64,000 bases of DNA from Certhia americana (GCA_018697195.1 CM031878.1:9817351-9881350), one strand, 5' to 3'; positions 11,520 through 24,959 are shown, numbered from the stretch's first letter. Numbers and translations: made by a program. The notes: generated by a model not told the origin, from the letters alone.

Positions 11520-12965
11520 AAGAGTTCTGTTTTCTTCACACTGCTTCCCTGAGAAAAATAATTGCTGCCAGCCAGTGGCTTTTCTTGTGACATAGGGAAT
11601 GTTTGCATAGGGTGTAGTTCCACATAATGTTGCACTTGTGCCATTTAGCAGTATGATTTTTTTTTTTCTCTGATGATGTATGTATAGAAATTTGCAGGTC
11701 ATGTGTTTTTCTAAAAGGGTAGCTTTTCTCATTTAGCTATAAAGCCTTTGGAGATGAGAAACACAAGCTTAAAAAATACCACCATCATACTACAGTGTTT
11801 TATCCATGGAAGTACTCCTCTGTGTACTCAATATTTAAATACACTTCTTGATTGATACACATTGTTCCATGATAATGGATTCCATGGGAGAATGTCCTCT
11901 AGGCAAGGCTAGATGGCGCAGTAGGTCAATGCATTGAAGTTTTTTCAGACATTTTAAGGTCTGCAAATCCCTGTAAATTTCCACAGCCTCATATGTTTAT
12001 TGACATACTGATGCATTGATTAATGTCAAAGAATCTTATTACCTTTTGTGGCATTTCTGATTCATTATTTTTTCATACTCATCCAAGTAAAAGTCCACAT
12101 AGAAGAAGCTTCCAAGGTACTTTCTGGACTAAACAACACAAATACTTTCCTCATTTTTTGTACCTTGCCTTCCAAGCAATAGTGTAGTTGAGGGCAAACA
12201 GAGTCTGGCTGCTTCTAATTTGGGAAAATTAGAGTTTATTTCATTCTTACTGACCTCTTGAATACCGCAGTAGTGTGTTTATAGATGTTTTGTATACCAA
12301 TAAACCACTGTCTCCAAATACTTACCAAACATTAAAGAAATCTTCAGTGTCAGCTGTTTCCTCTATGGAAAAGGAAATATTTTTGAAAATACATTATTAG
12401 TGTGCCCTCAGTACTCTTCTGTCTACCATGAAAAAGAAAGCTGAGTCTAGTAGTGAAAAATTTCTGTTTTGCTTAGGAAACCTCAGGAGAACTACCCGGA
12501 GAGTTTTGTGAAGCTACTTAGTAAGCATTAAGTGGAATATTTTTTGATTGCCAGATTATGTTGTAGCAAACTGCCTGTTTCTCAGATAGAGAATATTGTT
12601 TACATAAAGAATTTAAGATAAGTGTCCATTTCATGCATTTTTATTTGCGGAAGATAACTAAGTCATGATTAGCAAGTTATTTATATTATTTGGAAAAGGT
12701 CAGGAGAAGAGTTATTAATATTTGAGCAGCAGTATGAAGCCCTATTATCAAAAAGGTTGAGAGTAACAGTCAGATGGTTAATGTACTGAGCATTTAGCAT
12801 CTGCTCCTGTGAGGTGTCAAGCGCCTTTGCAAAGCACTGAGTGCACTCAAATTACATTAAACTAATGAGGGAATTCACTTCCTTACAGAAGATTCTCAGC
12901 CACTGGCAGGATAAAGCTATTATCATGCAGGCAGTAATGGATAGTAGGAAAAAGCCATTTCCTTC
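11520..12965. other. AT-rich DNA, possible conserved non-coding part
   Basis: I see no gene. The part from about 12600 to 12870 has a compact look with several homeodomain-type cores (ATTAGC, TTATTAAT, ACATTAAACTAATG), no low complexity and no repeat similarity. It is a reasonable but unproven candidate for conserved regulatory DNA. Confidence 0.4.
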
Positions 12966-12971
12966 TTTATT

Positions 12972-13052
12972 TTTTGTTTGTTTGTTTGTTTGTTTGTATT
13001 TTTGGTTGGTTGGTTGGTTGGTTGGTTGGTTGGTTGGTTGGTTTGGGTTTGG

Positions 13053-13112
<60 letters not shown>
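12972..13112 (+). repeat. compound microsatellite TTTG, TTGG, GT
   Basis: Three simple repeats follow one another: (TTTG)n at 12973-12997, (TTGG)n at 13002-13043, a short G-rich link, then 29 uninterrupted copies of GT at 13055-13112. Each motif differs from the next by one or two bases, as expected when slippage fixes variants along one array. Frames read through it (a poly-Val/Cys or His/Thr run) are artefacts of the repeat, not proteins. The long pure GT run can adopt Z-DNA and is likely to vary in length between individuals. Confidence 0.98.
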
Positions 13113-13114
<2 letters not shown>

Positions 13115-13116
<2 letters not shown>

Positions 13117-15635
13117 AGCTTTCTATTCCTGAAATGGCTTGTGGAAGTTACAAGTGCTCTGCAAACACCAATGTGAAAGCTGAGTGCTTGCAAGCTAGTA
13201 TCTTCTGTCTGCTCTGAGACACAGGGTAAGCACAAAAGCAGAAGAAAACATAGGGAAAGTGAAGAGAGCAAGAGGCCATGAAAACCTTTATGTGGTAGGT
13301 TTAAGCCCATCCCTGCAATCTGTTTCCCTAGCATAGTACAGCTCCAGACATCTCTGTGCAGTGAGGGCACTCCTTTGTGTGTGGACACAGAGCTCTCTGC
13401 TGCCAGCCTCTGCCCCGAGATTGAAATGCAGTTGCTCAACAACCTAACTGCACAACTCCCAGAAATCACAGCACACCACCCATCAGCATTCACAGCTCAT
13501 ATTCTTGACTTGTTCCAGGATAATCTGCTTCTCCTGTCATGGGGTTGAGAAAAGTTCTGGTTTAGATTCACTTTGTGAGGGTTTCTACTCTTAAAATAGC
13601 AAGAACCGTGCCGTATGCTTGTGGTATTTTCAACTGCTACAACACTGATTTTGGAAAGTTTAGGCCAGAAGGAAAGTAACAGCTGTATTCCACAGGAAAG
13701 CAACATCAACTGAAAGAATCTGTGAAGATTTTTAAGATGTGTGAACCTAGTTGAAGCTGCTTTAGAACAGCAAACACCTGTTTAAGTGTGAGTGTTTTTA
13801 TTAAGGCAGTGTCCATACGCTTCATGCAGTGTAATCATAAGAGATGCAGAACTCTGCGTGAGGAAATACTCTGGAGCTTGAGTGACACCCTGGTGAAAAA
13901 GCAAGCAATAGGTGAATGGTTAAATTATAGAGGAAACTCTCTCCTGAAGAATCCATGTTTTCTGTGCCAGAATCTTATCTGTGACTGATATACAAATATC
14001 AGTTGAAATAAATGTAAATTCCATGTAGTTGAAGAAATTTGAAATAAAAGACAGCTGATGATTATATGCAGAGAGGGGAGCACAAAGAAACAATATTTCT
14101 TATGTGATACGTAGTGATAGCAGGATTATATGATATTCCAGCTATGGTTGAAATTTCAACGACTTTATGATGTTGAGTGTGAAGTTGCTCTGGGGAAGCA
14201 AACACACTACATGAATTTCTCAAGCATTTGAAGCGTGGGGTCGATTCTAAGTCTATATCATGTCAACAGGGCTGGGGTGGAATTGGCTGAGTATTCTCAG
14301 CTCCTCTCTGTGGGAGAAAGTAAGCCAGCAAAGTTTTCTGAAGCTGACACTGTGAGATAATGCTAGAACCAAGTTTAGCCCCAAACCACAGACAGAATTT
14401 TGGGTCTTCTGGGGAGCTACTGTCATCTTTTTAGGACCATGTTCTTGCTCTACTCAGATCTCAGAGGGATACGGTGTCTTGTGATTCCTAGCCCCCTGAT
14501 TTAAGGGTCAGGAAGGTGCTTGGGTTAGTCCATGAAAGGCCTTGAAAGACAAGGGAGGGAAGTCAGAGATGTGGAACTGAAAGAAAGATAACCAGTCAAA
14601 ATGAAAGATGAAGATAAGATGCTGGCAATAATACACTGGACAGATATGACCAGGTCAATCTGGTCAAGGCCGAGGAGGAAAGTTCCTTTGGCAATGACAT
14701 GAGACACACAGCAGTCTTTTCAGAGGAGTCTTAGCTAGCTATGTAGATAGAATAGCCTAAGCTGTAGAAATGTTATGTGGAAATGATGCTCAGAATTTAG
14801 ATCTAACCTTTCAGTAAAGACATGGGAGAGTGTAGTCAATGATAAATCCTTGGTTATTGACTTGAGAGACTAAGTGGTGTTATCTCAGAATAGGAGAGTG
14901 GGAGACATATAGCAGATTTATGAGATCATTAAGAGTGCCATCAATTTACCAGAAAATGGTTTAAGATTGGAAAAAAAATATGAGTAATATGGGGAAGTAA
15001 ATATCAATAAAGAGAACTGGATAAATTATTAGTATGTCTGGGCATCTTCTATTGAATGGGCCACACAGCAAGCTTGTTTTTACAGATTGGTAAGTGGGCC
15101 TTAGTTTGTTCTGTATCTATGCTAGGAATTGTTTTTCATATGCTGTGGTACATGGTATCATCAAGACTATGCCAGGGAACTTATAGTTTCTGAGAGTTTC
15201 CTACCGTGGTTTATAATTCAAAACACCTTTTAAACCCCATGGACATCATTGAAACACCAAGGCTTACTCACTGATGACACAGTCATGTGTCATCCCTTTT
15301 TTCACTTTCCCTCAACATATTTCTCCTCTTCTTTGCTATGCTGTGTCATTTTCTGATCAATTAGAGCAATCCTTTGTGTATCATTACTCATCCACTGCTT
15401 CATTGTCAACTTCTGTCTTCTGTCCCAGATACTGAATATTCTGCTAATTATCAGCTTATAACTTTACATGTTTAAAAATTTGCTTATTCTTAGCAGGCAC
15501 AGAGAAGAAATTAAGAGTTCCCCTCAAATTCATGTAAATTCCTTTTTACACTTATTAACACCTTTATCACTTTACAAGTGATAGGTTTCATACGAAAAAT
15601 ACCTTTTTGCTTACTCACACTTTTGAGTCATTATC
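13115..15635. other. no gene seen
   Basis: This is mixed AT-rich sequence. Short open frames on both strands (for example near 14525-14707) have no motifs, and I recognise no repeat family. Confidence 0.5.
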
Positions 15636-15640
15636 CAAGA

Positions 15641-15693
15641 ACAAAACAAAACAAAACCAAAACCAAAAAAAAAAAACCAAAAAAACCCCCCAA
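15641..15693 (+). repeat. A/C-rich (AAAAC)n-like low complexity
   Basis: A degenerate run of AAAAC, AAAACC and A12 units ends in CCCCCC. Confidence 0.9.
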
Positions 15694-15699
15694 ACTTAA

Positions 15700-17680
15700 T
15701 TTGATCAGTCCACATAAAAGGAAAGTATTCCTTCAGAAAATTCGTGTCATCTACTGTTTCTGACCATGATGCCACCTGATCTGCTTTCTCACCAATTCTG
15801 TTCATCCAGAAAATTTTCCAGTAGTAAAATCCAAAATGAGAATACATGAATAACAGCTTGATTGTACCAGTTTTTCTTTTCTGACTTCACCAAATGTCAT
15901 CTTGTAGCAATACCAAACATCCTATGTGGGCAGAGAAAAGAAATGGTGAGAGACAAGTTCTCTCTCTCTTGTGGAGCTAGTTGGCATTATTAATCCTTTG
16001 AGTGTCTAGTGAATTTTCAGACATACTTTGAAGGCTCTGTAGTTGCACTGGGTTTGGTTAATTTTGACTCATGGGAAGAGATCAAAGGATCATGATAACT
16101 CTGTTGTGGTTGCCCAGAGCTGCAACCACAGTTTTCTTTGTGGCAATGTGCAGTAATAGAATGCCTTGAGAGATACCATGAGATTTGCCAAGTGGCTTAC
16201 CTCATGGTGGGTGTCTCACCTTGTAGCAGTGGAACTGGAGTGCAGTTGTGTGAATGTTGGGTAAGGAGGAAACCATGGATGAGAGACAGGAGAAAACAAA
16301 GATATTACAAGACCAGCAAACAGTAACAACAACATTTAGAGTATTAGAACTAACTGAAAAGACATACATTATATTCAGAAATTTTTTTATCTTCTGGATG
16401 ATATTCAGACTTCAAAATCAGTATGACCTAATGGGTTAAAACCTCTTAAATTTCATGATTTTGTGTGATATGAGTTTCACAGACAGATGATTTGAATTTT
16501 GGCTATAATTTTCTTCACCTGTCACAATCACCACTTACAATGTAAGGATATAAAAAGATCTTGTCTGTGTTGCTTTTCCTGTGTCATTTAAATGCCCTTC
16601 AGGTTAGCAGAGTGTGAGTGAACCATTAGGTTGTTATTACTACCATGGGTAATCAGGCCTACCAAATCCTTTGGGAGTAAAAGGTGAGTGGATCCTTTGA
16701 ATGGCCCTGTGATGCTGTAATAGCTCCGTCAGTGTATGGTATTTCCATCATCAAAGACCTTTTAGAGATACCTTTCTGTCAGTTCCTCAAAATCTCCTGA
16801 AAATATAGACTGTAGAATTTCATTACTTTGACACTGATCTCATTATTTTACATGTAGAAGCAGTACTACTACCATTTCTCTCTGTTTGGATTCTTGCTCC
16901 TTCTTTACTGTTCTGTCACTGTATCACTGACATTTCTAGTGAGTTCCTTGTCCATTTGGCCCTATGCCCTTATCAAACTTGTAGGACACTCTTGCCTTCT
17001 TTTGTTCATCTAAACCCACTTAAGTTTCTAGTACAAAGGAGTTCAGCTCACCAAAATTATTTGAGGCTGCTCTATGCTTACCTTTGTTTTCACTTGTGAC
17101 ACCCCTAATTTTGTGTCATCCAAAAGATTTACATTTACATATACTTTCAAATTAAAATTCTTTTAGAAATTGTGAGATGACATGCAGTCCTGGAGAACTG
17201 GTGAAAACGATTTGTTGCTATCTTTTTTTAAATTATAAAAATTATTTCTCTGCATCTGCAGAAGGTATTCAGCAGACATAACACAGGATGCATGTCTAAT
17301 CATTATAACAGTTCATTACTAAGTTGAATGTTTACAAAATGTTTCATTATAATTGTCTAGATGAGCACTCCTTATGGACTTTCACTACCTTCCAGGGGAT
17401 TACATTAGTGAACTGGTTCATATGCGTATTATTTGAGATTTCGGTCATTCTGGAGTCAATGATCTTTTTGACTTGATCGTGCCTTCCCCATGATTCCTTA
17501 CCAGTTACAGGTTTTATGTTTCAATTACCTGGAGTTGCTGCTTTAGCATGTGAGCAATTAAGAATTTCTTTGTTATCATTTGTCACATAGATTCAGTTTC
17601 TTTCTTAAACACACATTTTTAGCTTGCATAGTTCTTATTTCCTTTTTCCCATTCTTATATCTCAGCCCTTTTCAGTGCTT
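15700..17680. other. AT-rich DNA, no gene seen
   Basis: I find nothing identifiable here. There are many short A/T runs and no extended frame, repeat family or RNA-like structure. Confidence 0.5.
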
Positions 17681-17780
17681 ATCAAATGTATCAGGTGCTA
17701 CTGGAAGTTTGGACCAGAAAGACTTTTAAGAAGCACACTGCATTTTACAGAAGACTTTTGGAACATAAAGCACAGGGAAG

Positions 17781-18137
17781 TCAGGTGCTGCCTGGAATTG
17801 TAATCTCAAGCACAAACAAGAAGTGCCTACAGTCAAACCTTACCAAAAATAAATTGATTGTACTATATGAGATTAGAGATGCTATACTGAAAAGAAGCAC
17901 TTTATTTTTTCCTTTGTAGTATACAAACACAGAGATGCAGTGAGAAGGCAAGCAGAATTTTCCAAAGGACATATTGTGCTTTGACACATAGTCAACTTGG
18001 TAACAGGGAATGAAAGTGATATAGACATGATCAGCTTTCTTCAAAAGAAAATGCAAACCTACACAGAGAGCATCTTGACTGTGCGAATCAAGCCAAGACA
18101 TGAATTTGAACTTTAATAACCACAGCTCTGTCTCCAC
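17781..18137 (-). other. unidentified 118-codon open frame
   Basis: A minus-strand frame with a tract 'ADHVYITFIPC' that would suit a beta-strand ending in cysteine (around residues 34-45), then further Cys, Phe and Tyr residues, and a hydrophobic, less credible C-terminal third. Codon composition is not low-complexity. It lies downstream, on the same strand, of the frame at 18562-18915, and the two could be pieces of one decayed gene separated by stops. No splice signals join them convincingly. I do not recognise a family with any certainty, and chance is possible. Confidence 0.18.
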
Positions 18138-18561
18138 AAATCAGCATTGCAAGCATTTAATAATCCCAGGCTAAAGCGGGAAGCACTGGGTCAGTTTATT
18201 TCCTAGAGTAGGGTAGAAGGAAGTTTAATGGGTCACCTGCAAGTCTTCTGAGAAATTTGAATGGTAAGGCCTGCCAGAAATTATTGAATTTTTCATCTGC
18301 AGTTGAAGTTCCCAGCACAAATGTCATGTCTCATCTTTATCAGTGTGTGCATGTGAGAGTAGAGGATGCTGCAGGATATGACTGGTTCTCAGTTAAAATA
18401 AGAGAGATGAGTACTGCCAAAAGTCAGGGATTTTGCATGACATTTGTGTATACTACAGACTCATCAAAATTTTTCCAGTCTCAGCAGGATTCCTGTGCAT
18501 TTGACCAAGATGTCTGGCAGTTGTATCCAGGTCTTTATTTCAGTGCAATAGGTGCAGCCTA

Positions 18562-18915
18562 TCATTTTGATATAAGAAACATGCAATGCAGTGCAGTCAC
18601 ACAAGAGTGAAGAACAGACAGGAATGAATCCCATGCCCTCTGCAATAGGATTTCCTCAGTAACTCTCATACTTTGCACTTTCACAGAGGATCTTTGGCGA
18701 CCTACTTCAGCAACCACATAAATTTCGAATTTCAGCTTTGTGAGAAAAGGCATTTGTACACATGAAGTTGCAGTTTCATATGCATGGTAGCAGTAGGCAG
18801 AATTTTTCCACAATTTTTCATTATAGGCTCCAGTCACAGGCACACAGGAAAGCCAGAAGTAAAAGGCCCATGTGCAAAAGTGAAGTGCACATTTACTGCC
18901 ATCTCTCTTGAGCAC
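18562..18915 (-). pseudogene. possible fibronectin-III-like fragment
   Basis: A 117-codon minus-strand frame contains 'SAYCYHAYETATSC', then 'LTKLKFEIYVVAEVG', then 'KVQSMRVTEE' (about residues 41-90). The order aromatic-Cys strand, L-x-P/T-x-x-x-Y/F-x-V/I-x-V strand, loop with Gly, final strand ending in a charged Arg-Val-Thr-Glu-Glu resembles the last strands of a fibronectin type III domain, and loosely the cysteine-bearing FN3 domains of the secreted NDNF family. The N-terminal 35 and C-terminal 25 residues look non-coding, and stops in all frames follow. This suggests an exon remnant or pseudogene if it is coding at all. A plus-strand frame at 18257-18610 overlaps part of it and is probably a by-product. 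The similarity is judged by eye only. Confidence 0.22.
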
Positions 18916-19089
18916 AAGAAATGGTTGCAGCCTCTCTTTGCATTCTCAGATGATGCTGGTTCAGAGGATAATTGGAGTGGAACAGGGTGCTGCTTAATCT
19001 CTCAAAGTTTTATGTGGTATAGACCCAGTTTTGTCCTGTGTTTAAATGGTCTCATCTTTATGCTTGGAAAATGGCTTTGAAAATGTTAA

Positions 19090-20370
19090 TTTTTGTAAAT
19101 ATTGTTTCTCTTTGTTGTAGTACCTGGAGCTCTCTTTTTGGAGCACTTACAGGAGAAGTGAATCTAATGTTTAGAACTTGTGTGTCAGATCTGAAGTTGC
19201 AATGAGGCAAAGTCTTCTCACAGCTGTGTTCTGATGGCAGCTTAATAATAACTGCTCTTGCTTTTCTTTCTGAAAAGCATGGCGTACAGTCACAACGATG
19301 AAGGATTTCTTGCATTAACTGTTGTGAGGTCACACCATTGCTGTCTCTTCTGAAACTGAGCTAAGAAGGGAGGTTTTTTCAACATGAGTCAATGCCTCGA
19401 TTCAAGAAATGCAGCCTGCCTTTGGAAGTGCCCCTTATTGTAACCACAGGCTGTCTTTAAAAGAGCAAATCTCAAGACCATAAAACTTAGCTGACATGCC
19501 TGTGATCTGCTTTTGTTTAATTACTCAGAAAATCCTTCTGCTAGCCACTCACCACTCTTGACATGAGTAGACAAGATTTATGATATTATGAACCACTTAA
19601 AATCTGTTCAAAAAAGTAGGTCTGAGACTCTTATGGCAAAAGGGAAGTCTTTTGGGCCTTAGACACTACACTAGCAGGAGCGAATTTCTTGGTTTTACAC
19701 TAGTACTCATAAGTCAGTCATGCGGTGGGCACTCCTGAAGGGCAGCATAGGGCATTCAGGTAGGAGACTCAGGACTAGGAAATAGGACTTCAATGCATGA
19801 AGTGGAAACATACTGGCACCAAGAATTTTATTTTCTTTCTTTTTTCTCTTTTCTGAAAGAAATGGAAAGAGCATATAGGAATATTTTCATTTATTGAAAA
19901 AAGGCAAAATGTAGGCTATTACTAAATGATATTGCCAGCAATTGTTTTTAAAAATGCTTTCTGTGAAAAATGGATTTGGAGTTTATTTCTAATTTTAGAG
20001 TATCAGGAAGACTATTTAGGGAGATTATTTCTGTATAACATGTGAGACTGATATGTAGAGCCATGTAACTTCCACATCCTGATGTAAAAATACACAAAAG
20101 ACTTTCCTTTGTATTTTCCATTTTTTCTCTAGAAGCATGAGGGGTTTTTTCTATCTTTATTTTAAAAGCACTTCTTTCACACTTTTTAGGAGGTTTGGCC
20201 ATCCAGATATAAGCTTTCTTTGGCAGTCTGCATTACTAAAACTTTCCATTTCCCTTGGTCTTAATAAATATAACATATATAAAATATATAAAAAAGAATA
20301 AAATAATTACTATGCAGCAGTATGCAACTTAGTATGCAGCATAAATCTATCTGTGGTGTAATTATGCTAA
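19090..20370. other. no gene seen
   Basis: AT-rich sequence with short frames. The frame at 19058-19333 (minus, 91 codons) lies upstream of the FN3-like fragment on the same strand but shows no motif. AT content rises sharply at 20220-20330. Confidence 0.5.
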
Positions 20371-20375
20371 TTATT

Positions 20376-20420
20376 GTATGTATGTATGTATGTATGTATT
20401 GCATGTATGCATACATATAT
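20376..20420 (+). repeat. (GTAT)n microsatellite
   Basis: Six tandem GTAT units at 20376-20399 run into a degenerate TGCATGTATGCATACATATATAT tail. Confidence 0.95.
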
Positions 20421-20424
20421 ATGA

Positions 20425-22540
20425 AATTTAATTATTCAAATAATTCTATTTTTTAATATATCTATTAACACATTTTGAATGCTGACTACTATGCACAATA
20501 TCTTTCTGATATTTAAATAAACAAATAAGGTCTAATTTGCATCCTCCTTTTGCTAGTATTTTGATTTCCTTCTCACTGCCTTTGTTTTCTTATGGAAAAA
20601 GGGAATAATCAGTGTTATATGTAAGGACTGACTAGTTTTGGAATTGCTTCAACTCTGATTAGGAGATATAGCTTGTCTTTCTTACATGACCCTGAGCAAG
20701 TTGCTTCCCCTCTTAGTTTAATTTTTCAAGATAAGACATTTCTTGTAACATAGTCCTTACCCACAAAATTTCTATATTTGTGTCTGACCTCTTTCTTGGA
20801 AAATAACATTGATGCCGTGCCTGACAAGCATTGATGGTAGGTTTTGTGGCAACACCTGACATTTAGTTTCCAGCTGATGAATATGCCTAGAAGCTGTGTT
20901 TTGTCAGCATTCCTTCACTGCCCATCTGTGTTAGGAACACGAAGACTCATGTTCTTCTCAGTATGAGATATGTTTATTTTTTCCTACTAAATAGCTTCCA
21001 GCATATTATTATTAGAAAATTACAAGTTAATTTTCTATTTATACCTGAGAACCTTTGCTACATTTGATCAACCAGGATTAAGAAATGTTATAAATGTCAA
21101 AATTCAGCCATTTGTTTTTTAGGTGTTGAAGCCACTAGAAAAGAAATGAAATTATTTAGTACAGGTTGCAAGGAAAGTTGTTGATTGATCTGAAGTCCTC
21201 ACAATTTGTCTTTTCCTGGGTCTCTACTCTGACCAACAGTCAAGTTACTTCTCTTGTGTAGTAAGACAGCTTTGTTTGGAAAGGAATGTTGTCATTAAGC
21301 TCTGAATATTTAAGTCTTTTGCAGTACTAGAATAAAGAATAATGACTTGAATACCAGAGGTTAATTTGTTTTGGTGATATAGCAGAAATGCACATTCCAG
21401 CATCTGAACTGTATCACAAGGATAAACTCATTGATGGAGCTACTTTGCTGTAGCTTTGCCCAATTCACTCTTGAACAAGGAGCACCTTCCAGTTAATTGG
21501 AGCTGCTCAGACTGTGCCACTGGTTTTTCTCAAGATGTTACTCTACTTATCAACATAATTGGAAAAAAATTTTAAAATTGTGGGCACACCTTTAAATGGC
21601 TACAAACTTTATATGGAACTGAAAAATCATTCTGATCTTCCAAAGAGAGAACCAGGAGGTACAAATGTTTTCAAAGTTTTTTTGAAAGATTTATTGCAAC
21701 ACTCAGAGCATCTAAATAATTTTGTGGATAGTAAGTTTGTGCAAGTATTCTGACAAAAGAAGTTTCACAGGTCGTCTTGATAGTACTCCTGAATTTCTCA
21801 GTTTGGACTGATTTCAAGGAACAAGCAAGAGTTACTTCAAGATTAACACACAAGGCTCAAGCAGAGGACAAAGAGTCAAAGAAACTTGGGGGCAGCAGCA
21901 CAGATCCTAATACTTCCTATCTTCTGCTTTTTTTTGTAGGCAGTCTTTGGGAAAAGTCCAAACTGAAGGAAAATAAATATAGGAAAATTGTTCAAAGAAA
22001 AAAAGCCAAATTGTGGTTTAATTGAAATTGGAGTTGACAGCAAGAGAGATTTATTCTTTGCATTCTAATAAGAAAGCATAGAGAGGAGAGGAGGCCTGAA
22101 AAATGTACAAGGACTGGAAGAAGGAGAGCACTCAGTGGTAGGTAAGAAGAGAGAAAATAGCTCCAAAGAAGGAGCCATTCAAATTTGAAGAGATTAAGAA
22201 TGCTTGTGATTCCAAAAATAAAATAAAAATTTTAATGTTGAGGGACCTAAAAATGAAACCTTGTTTCTTGCTTCTAAAGGCAGCAGGAGATACAGTATTC
22301 AAAGTCAATAACTGTTCAAAAATGAGGTTTAAAACGTAATCTCATCTTCCCGTATAACATTTCTTTACAAGAACATTTCTTTATAGACTAGATTTGTGTT
22401 TACCTCCTAAGCACATTTCTTTTCCCTGAATATTTTCCTTCTGATAAAGTCTTATTTTTTCTATTTGTTTCTTTTTCTGCTGAAATGAAGCACAAACATG
22501 ACTTTAAAAAAGGAGTAATAACTACCTAAACTACCTGTGG
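20425..22540. other. AT-rich DNA, no gene seen
   Basis: There is no recognisable gene, repeat family or structured RNA here. Confidence 0.5.
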
Positions 22541-22544
22541 TGGG

Positions 22545-22608
22545 ATTTTTGTTGGTTTTTGTTGTTGTTTTCCTTTTTTGTTTGTTTTTTGGGTTTGGGG
22601 TTTTTTTG
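22545..22608 (+). repeat. T/G-rich low complexity
   Basis: A degenerate TTTTTG/TTG/TTTG run ends in GGGTTTGGGGTTTTTTT. Confidence 0.85.
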
Positions 22609-22609
22609 A

Positions 22610-24135
22610 ATGCTGGAAAAATATATTTGCATTTGTTCTTGAGATTGTCATCTGACCAGATATAGGTACTTGCTAAGTGTTGCTGCTGTCAACATTCAGA
22701 AACAGAGACAATGGCTTGGCTAAAATCCAATTGTCATTAGAATACTCTTTCTAAAAAGAGCTCTGTGGGATTTTAATTCCATCTGTCCTTCATCATGACT
22801 TCAAACATACCAGCATTTCTAAAAGCCAACAAAGTTCCTTTTAGGTCAGTCATGATCTCTAGGGACAAAAAGGACAAAAATAAAAAAGAAAATCTTTAGC
22901 TGACAGATTTATCAATGATATATGAAGGAAAACAGAATTCAGTGTTGTTTTTTATAGCTGCATTAGTTATGCATTGCTAGCAATTAAATATAATTTTCAG
23001 CAGTAAAATAAAAATATATGTATGGGTGATTTCTTCTCCCTTGAAAAGCTTTCCCATAGTGGTGAACTGCAAACTGCGCACAGTGAAAAGGGAGCTGGTA
23101 AAAGAAATGCATGAGATAGAATGGGACAGGACAGGGTGAGACAGGATGGGATGGGGTGGGTGTAATGGAATGGTTTGGGATGGTGAAAATCTTGGCAGGA
23201 TCTTAACAGAGCTAAACCACTGCCTCATAGGAGGAACACATCTCTCTACAGGTAGTTAGAAAGTGATGATGGGGAAAGATGGTAAAACTTCCAGCAAATT
23301 CCTTGGGAAAAAGTACACTTTGAGAAAGGACAGTTTTAGGGTTGTGTAGCTTCTCCAGGACCTGGGAGCACTGTGCTTGTACCATACATTTACAGCCAAG
23401 AACTGGGGTAGAACTAGGGTGATCTCCAAATGTGTTTTTGCCTAAGGTTGGTTGGGTCCCTGACACTGGCTCTTAGTTAGCAGCTGCTCTGTAAATAGGA
23501 CATCTATCACTATCAGAGGATCTTACTTGAATATCAGTAAACCAGATACACTTCAGATCTTCAGAAGCTCAGCCTATGTGCAGTGAATCAATGCTACTTA
23601 AAATAGCCAATCCTATTGATAGTCTCTGAAGATGGTATATTTTGAATTGAAGATCATTGAAAATAACTTAATATGCAAAGCAAATCAAGGGAATATGATC
23701 TAGAAGATACAACAGCTTAGTTCTAATACCAAAGCCAGGCTGGAAGTAATAGTGAGTAGCATTTTACTTTTGCACATGTTAGTACAATGCCTCATCATTT
23801 ATCTTTGGCATCTGGAAGCAAAAGATTTATTGTCCACAAACACAAGAACAATCTTTAATTGTGTCAAATTTATTAAGTGTTGAAAAAAATTATCCTTTTC
23901 TTGGTCTTTTGTTCAAATCTGTGGCTGCCCTACTTGAGGGCAACAGTTTAAATGTTGTGAAAGAGAGAAAATGTGATACAGCCTTTTGGGCACAGCCAGC
24001 TAGTGGTTCATGCTTTAGACTGGGCTTTCACAAGGGGATAATATTTCAATTTAAGCTTTCAGTATAAAATTACACTATTGTTCTGTCTCAGGATTGATTG
24101 AACACTTGAAGATAAGTATTATACAGTAGCCTTCA
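22610..24135. other. no gene; G-rich degenerate block at 23100-23185
   Basis: The only notable item is a purine-rich block at about 23100-23185 built of GGGAC/GGGAT/GGAAT variants (ATGGGACAGGACAGGGTGAG, GGATGGGATGGGGTGGG), which looks like an old pentanucleotide microsatellite. The rest is AT-rich unique sequence. Confidence 0.5.
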
Positions 24136-24137
24136 GA

Positions 24138-24190
24138 AAAAAAAAAAAACAAAAAACCAATAAAAAAAAAACAAACAAAAAACCAAATCC
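24138..24190 (+). repeat. A-rich (AAAAC)n-like low complexity
   Basis: A13, A6, A10 and AAAC units are interrupted by single C or T. Confidence 0.9.
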
Positions 24191-24194
24191 AAAC

Positions 24195-24950
24195 CCCAAT
24201 TTGGTAGATGTGGGGGAGCTTAACTAGATTTTCCCAAGATCAGAGAGAGAGAAGGAGAGGGATGTTTATAGCTATGGGACCCACTGAAGTCCCTCAGCTG
24301 TTTCTGAGCTAGTCATGACTGACTTTGAAGGGAGTAATTCAGTGCAGGAATATGATTTATTTCCCCATCTGCTTAGGGAACGGGTTCAGGCTTTAAACAT
24401 AGGATCGAAAGTTTTCTTGAAATGTCTGGGTGATATTTTGATATTTGAGTACTTTTGAAGATACTTGTCTTTCTACTGCCTCCAAGTTTATACAATCCAT
24501 ATCCACTGATGATGAATGGGAGGTGTTTATACCATCAGTGAGGATCTTACAGTATCACAGAATTTTGTCCCATTTGCTTCAGTGGGACATTTTGTGGATT
24601 GAGCTACTACTTGAAACACACATGGGATTTTTGTAGACTTTCAATAGTTCCACACTTCTGTTAAGCACATTGAAGAAATATCCATGTGAATTATTTCTGT
24701 GGTCTGACTTTTCCTGAACAGAACTGTAGAGTGCTGTAGTAGCCTAGCTATATCAATCTCTGAAGATAAAAAAAAAAAAAAAGTTAAGGGTCTCTATTTC
24801 ATATTGTTCTAGAGCTGAATTGTGCCTTTTCTTTTGGGATGATGTCCTAGAAATGCTTTCTGTCTTCTCGCATAATATTTCTTAAGACAGAGTCCATACT
24901 CATGATATTCTGCCAGGAAGAAAACCACATATTCAAGATAGTGACTGCCA
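24195..24950. other. no gene seen
   Basis: This is unique AT-rich sequence; an A15 run lies at 24768-24782. Confidence 0.5.
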
Positions 24951-24959
24951 TCCTTGAGC

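Noticed and set aside
12841..13493. Frames of 111 and 213 codons through the microsatellite
   Set aside because: Most of the length is Val/Cys or His/Thr repetition from the GT, TTGG and TTTG arrays.
20220..20420. Very AT-rich stretch as a replication origin or matrix attachment region
   Set aside because: AT-richness and a GTAT microsatellite alone do not support either function.
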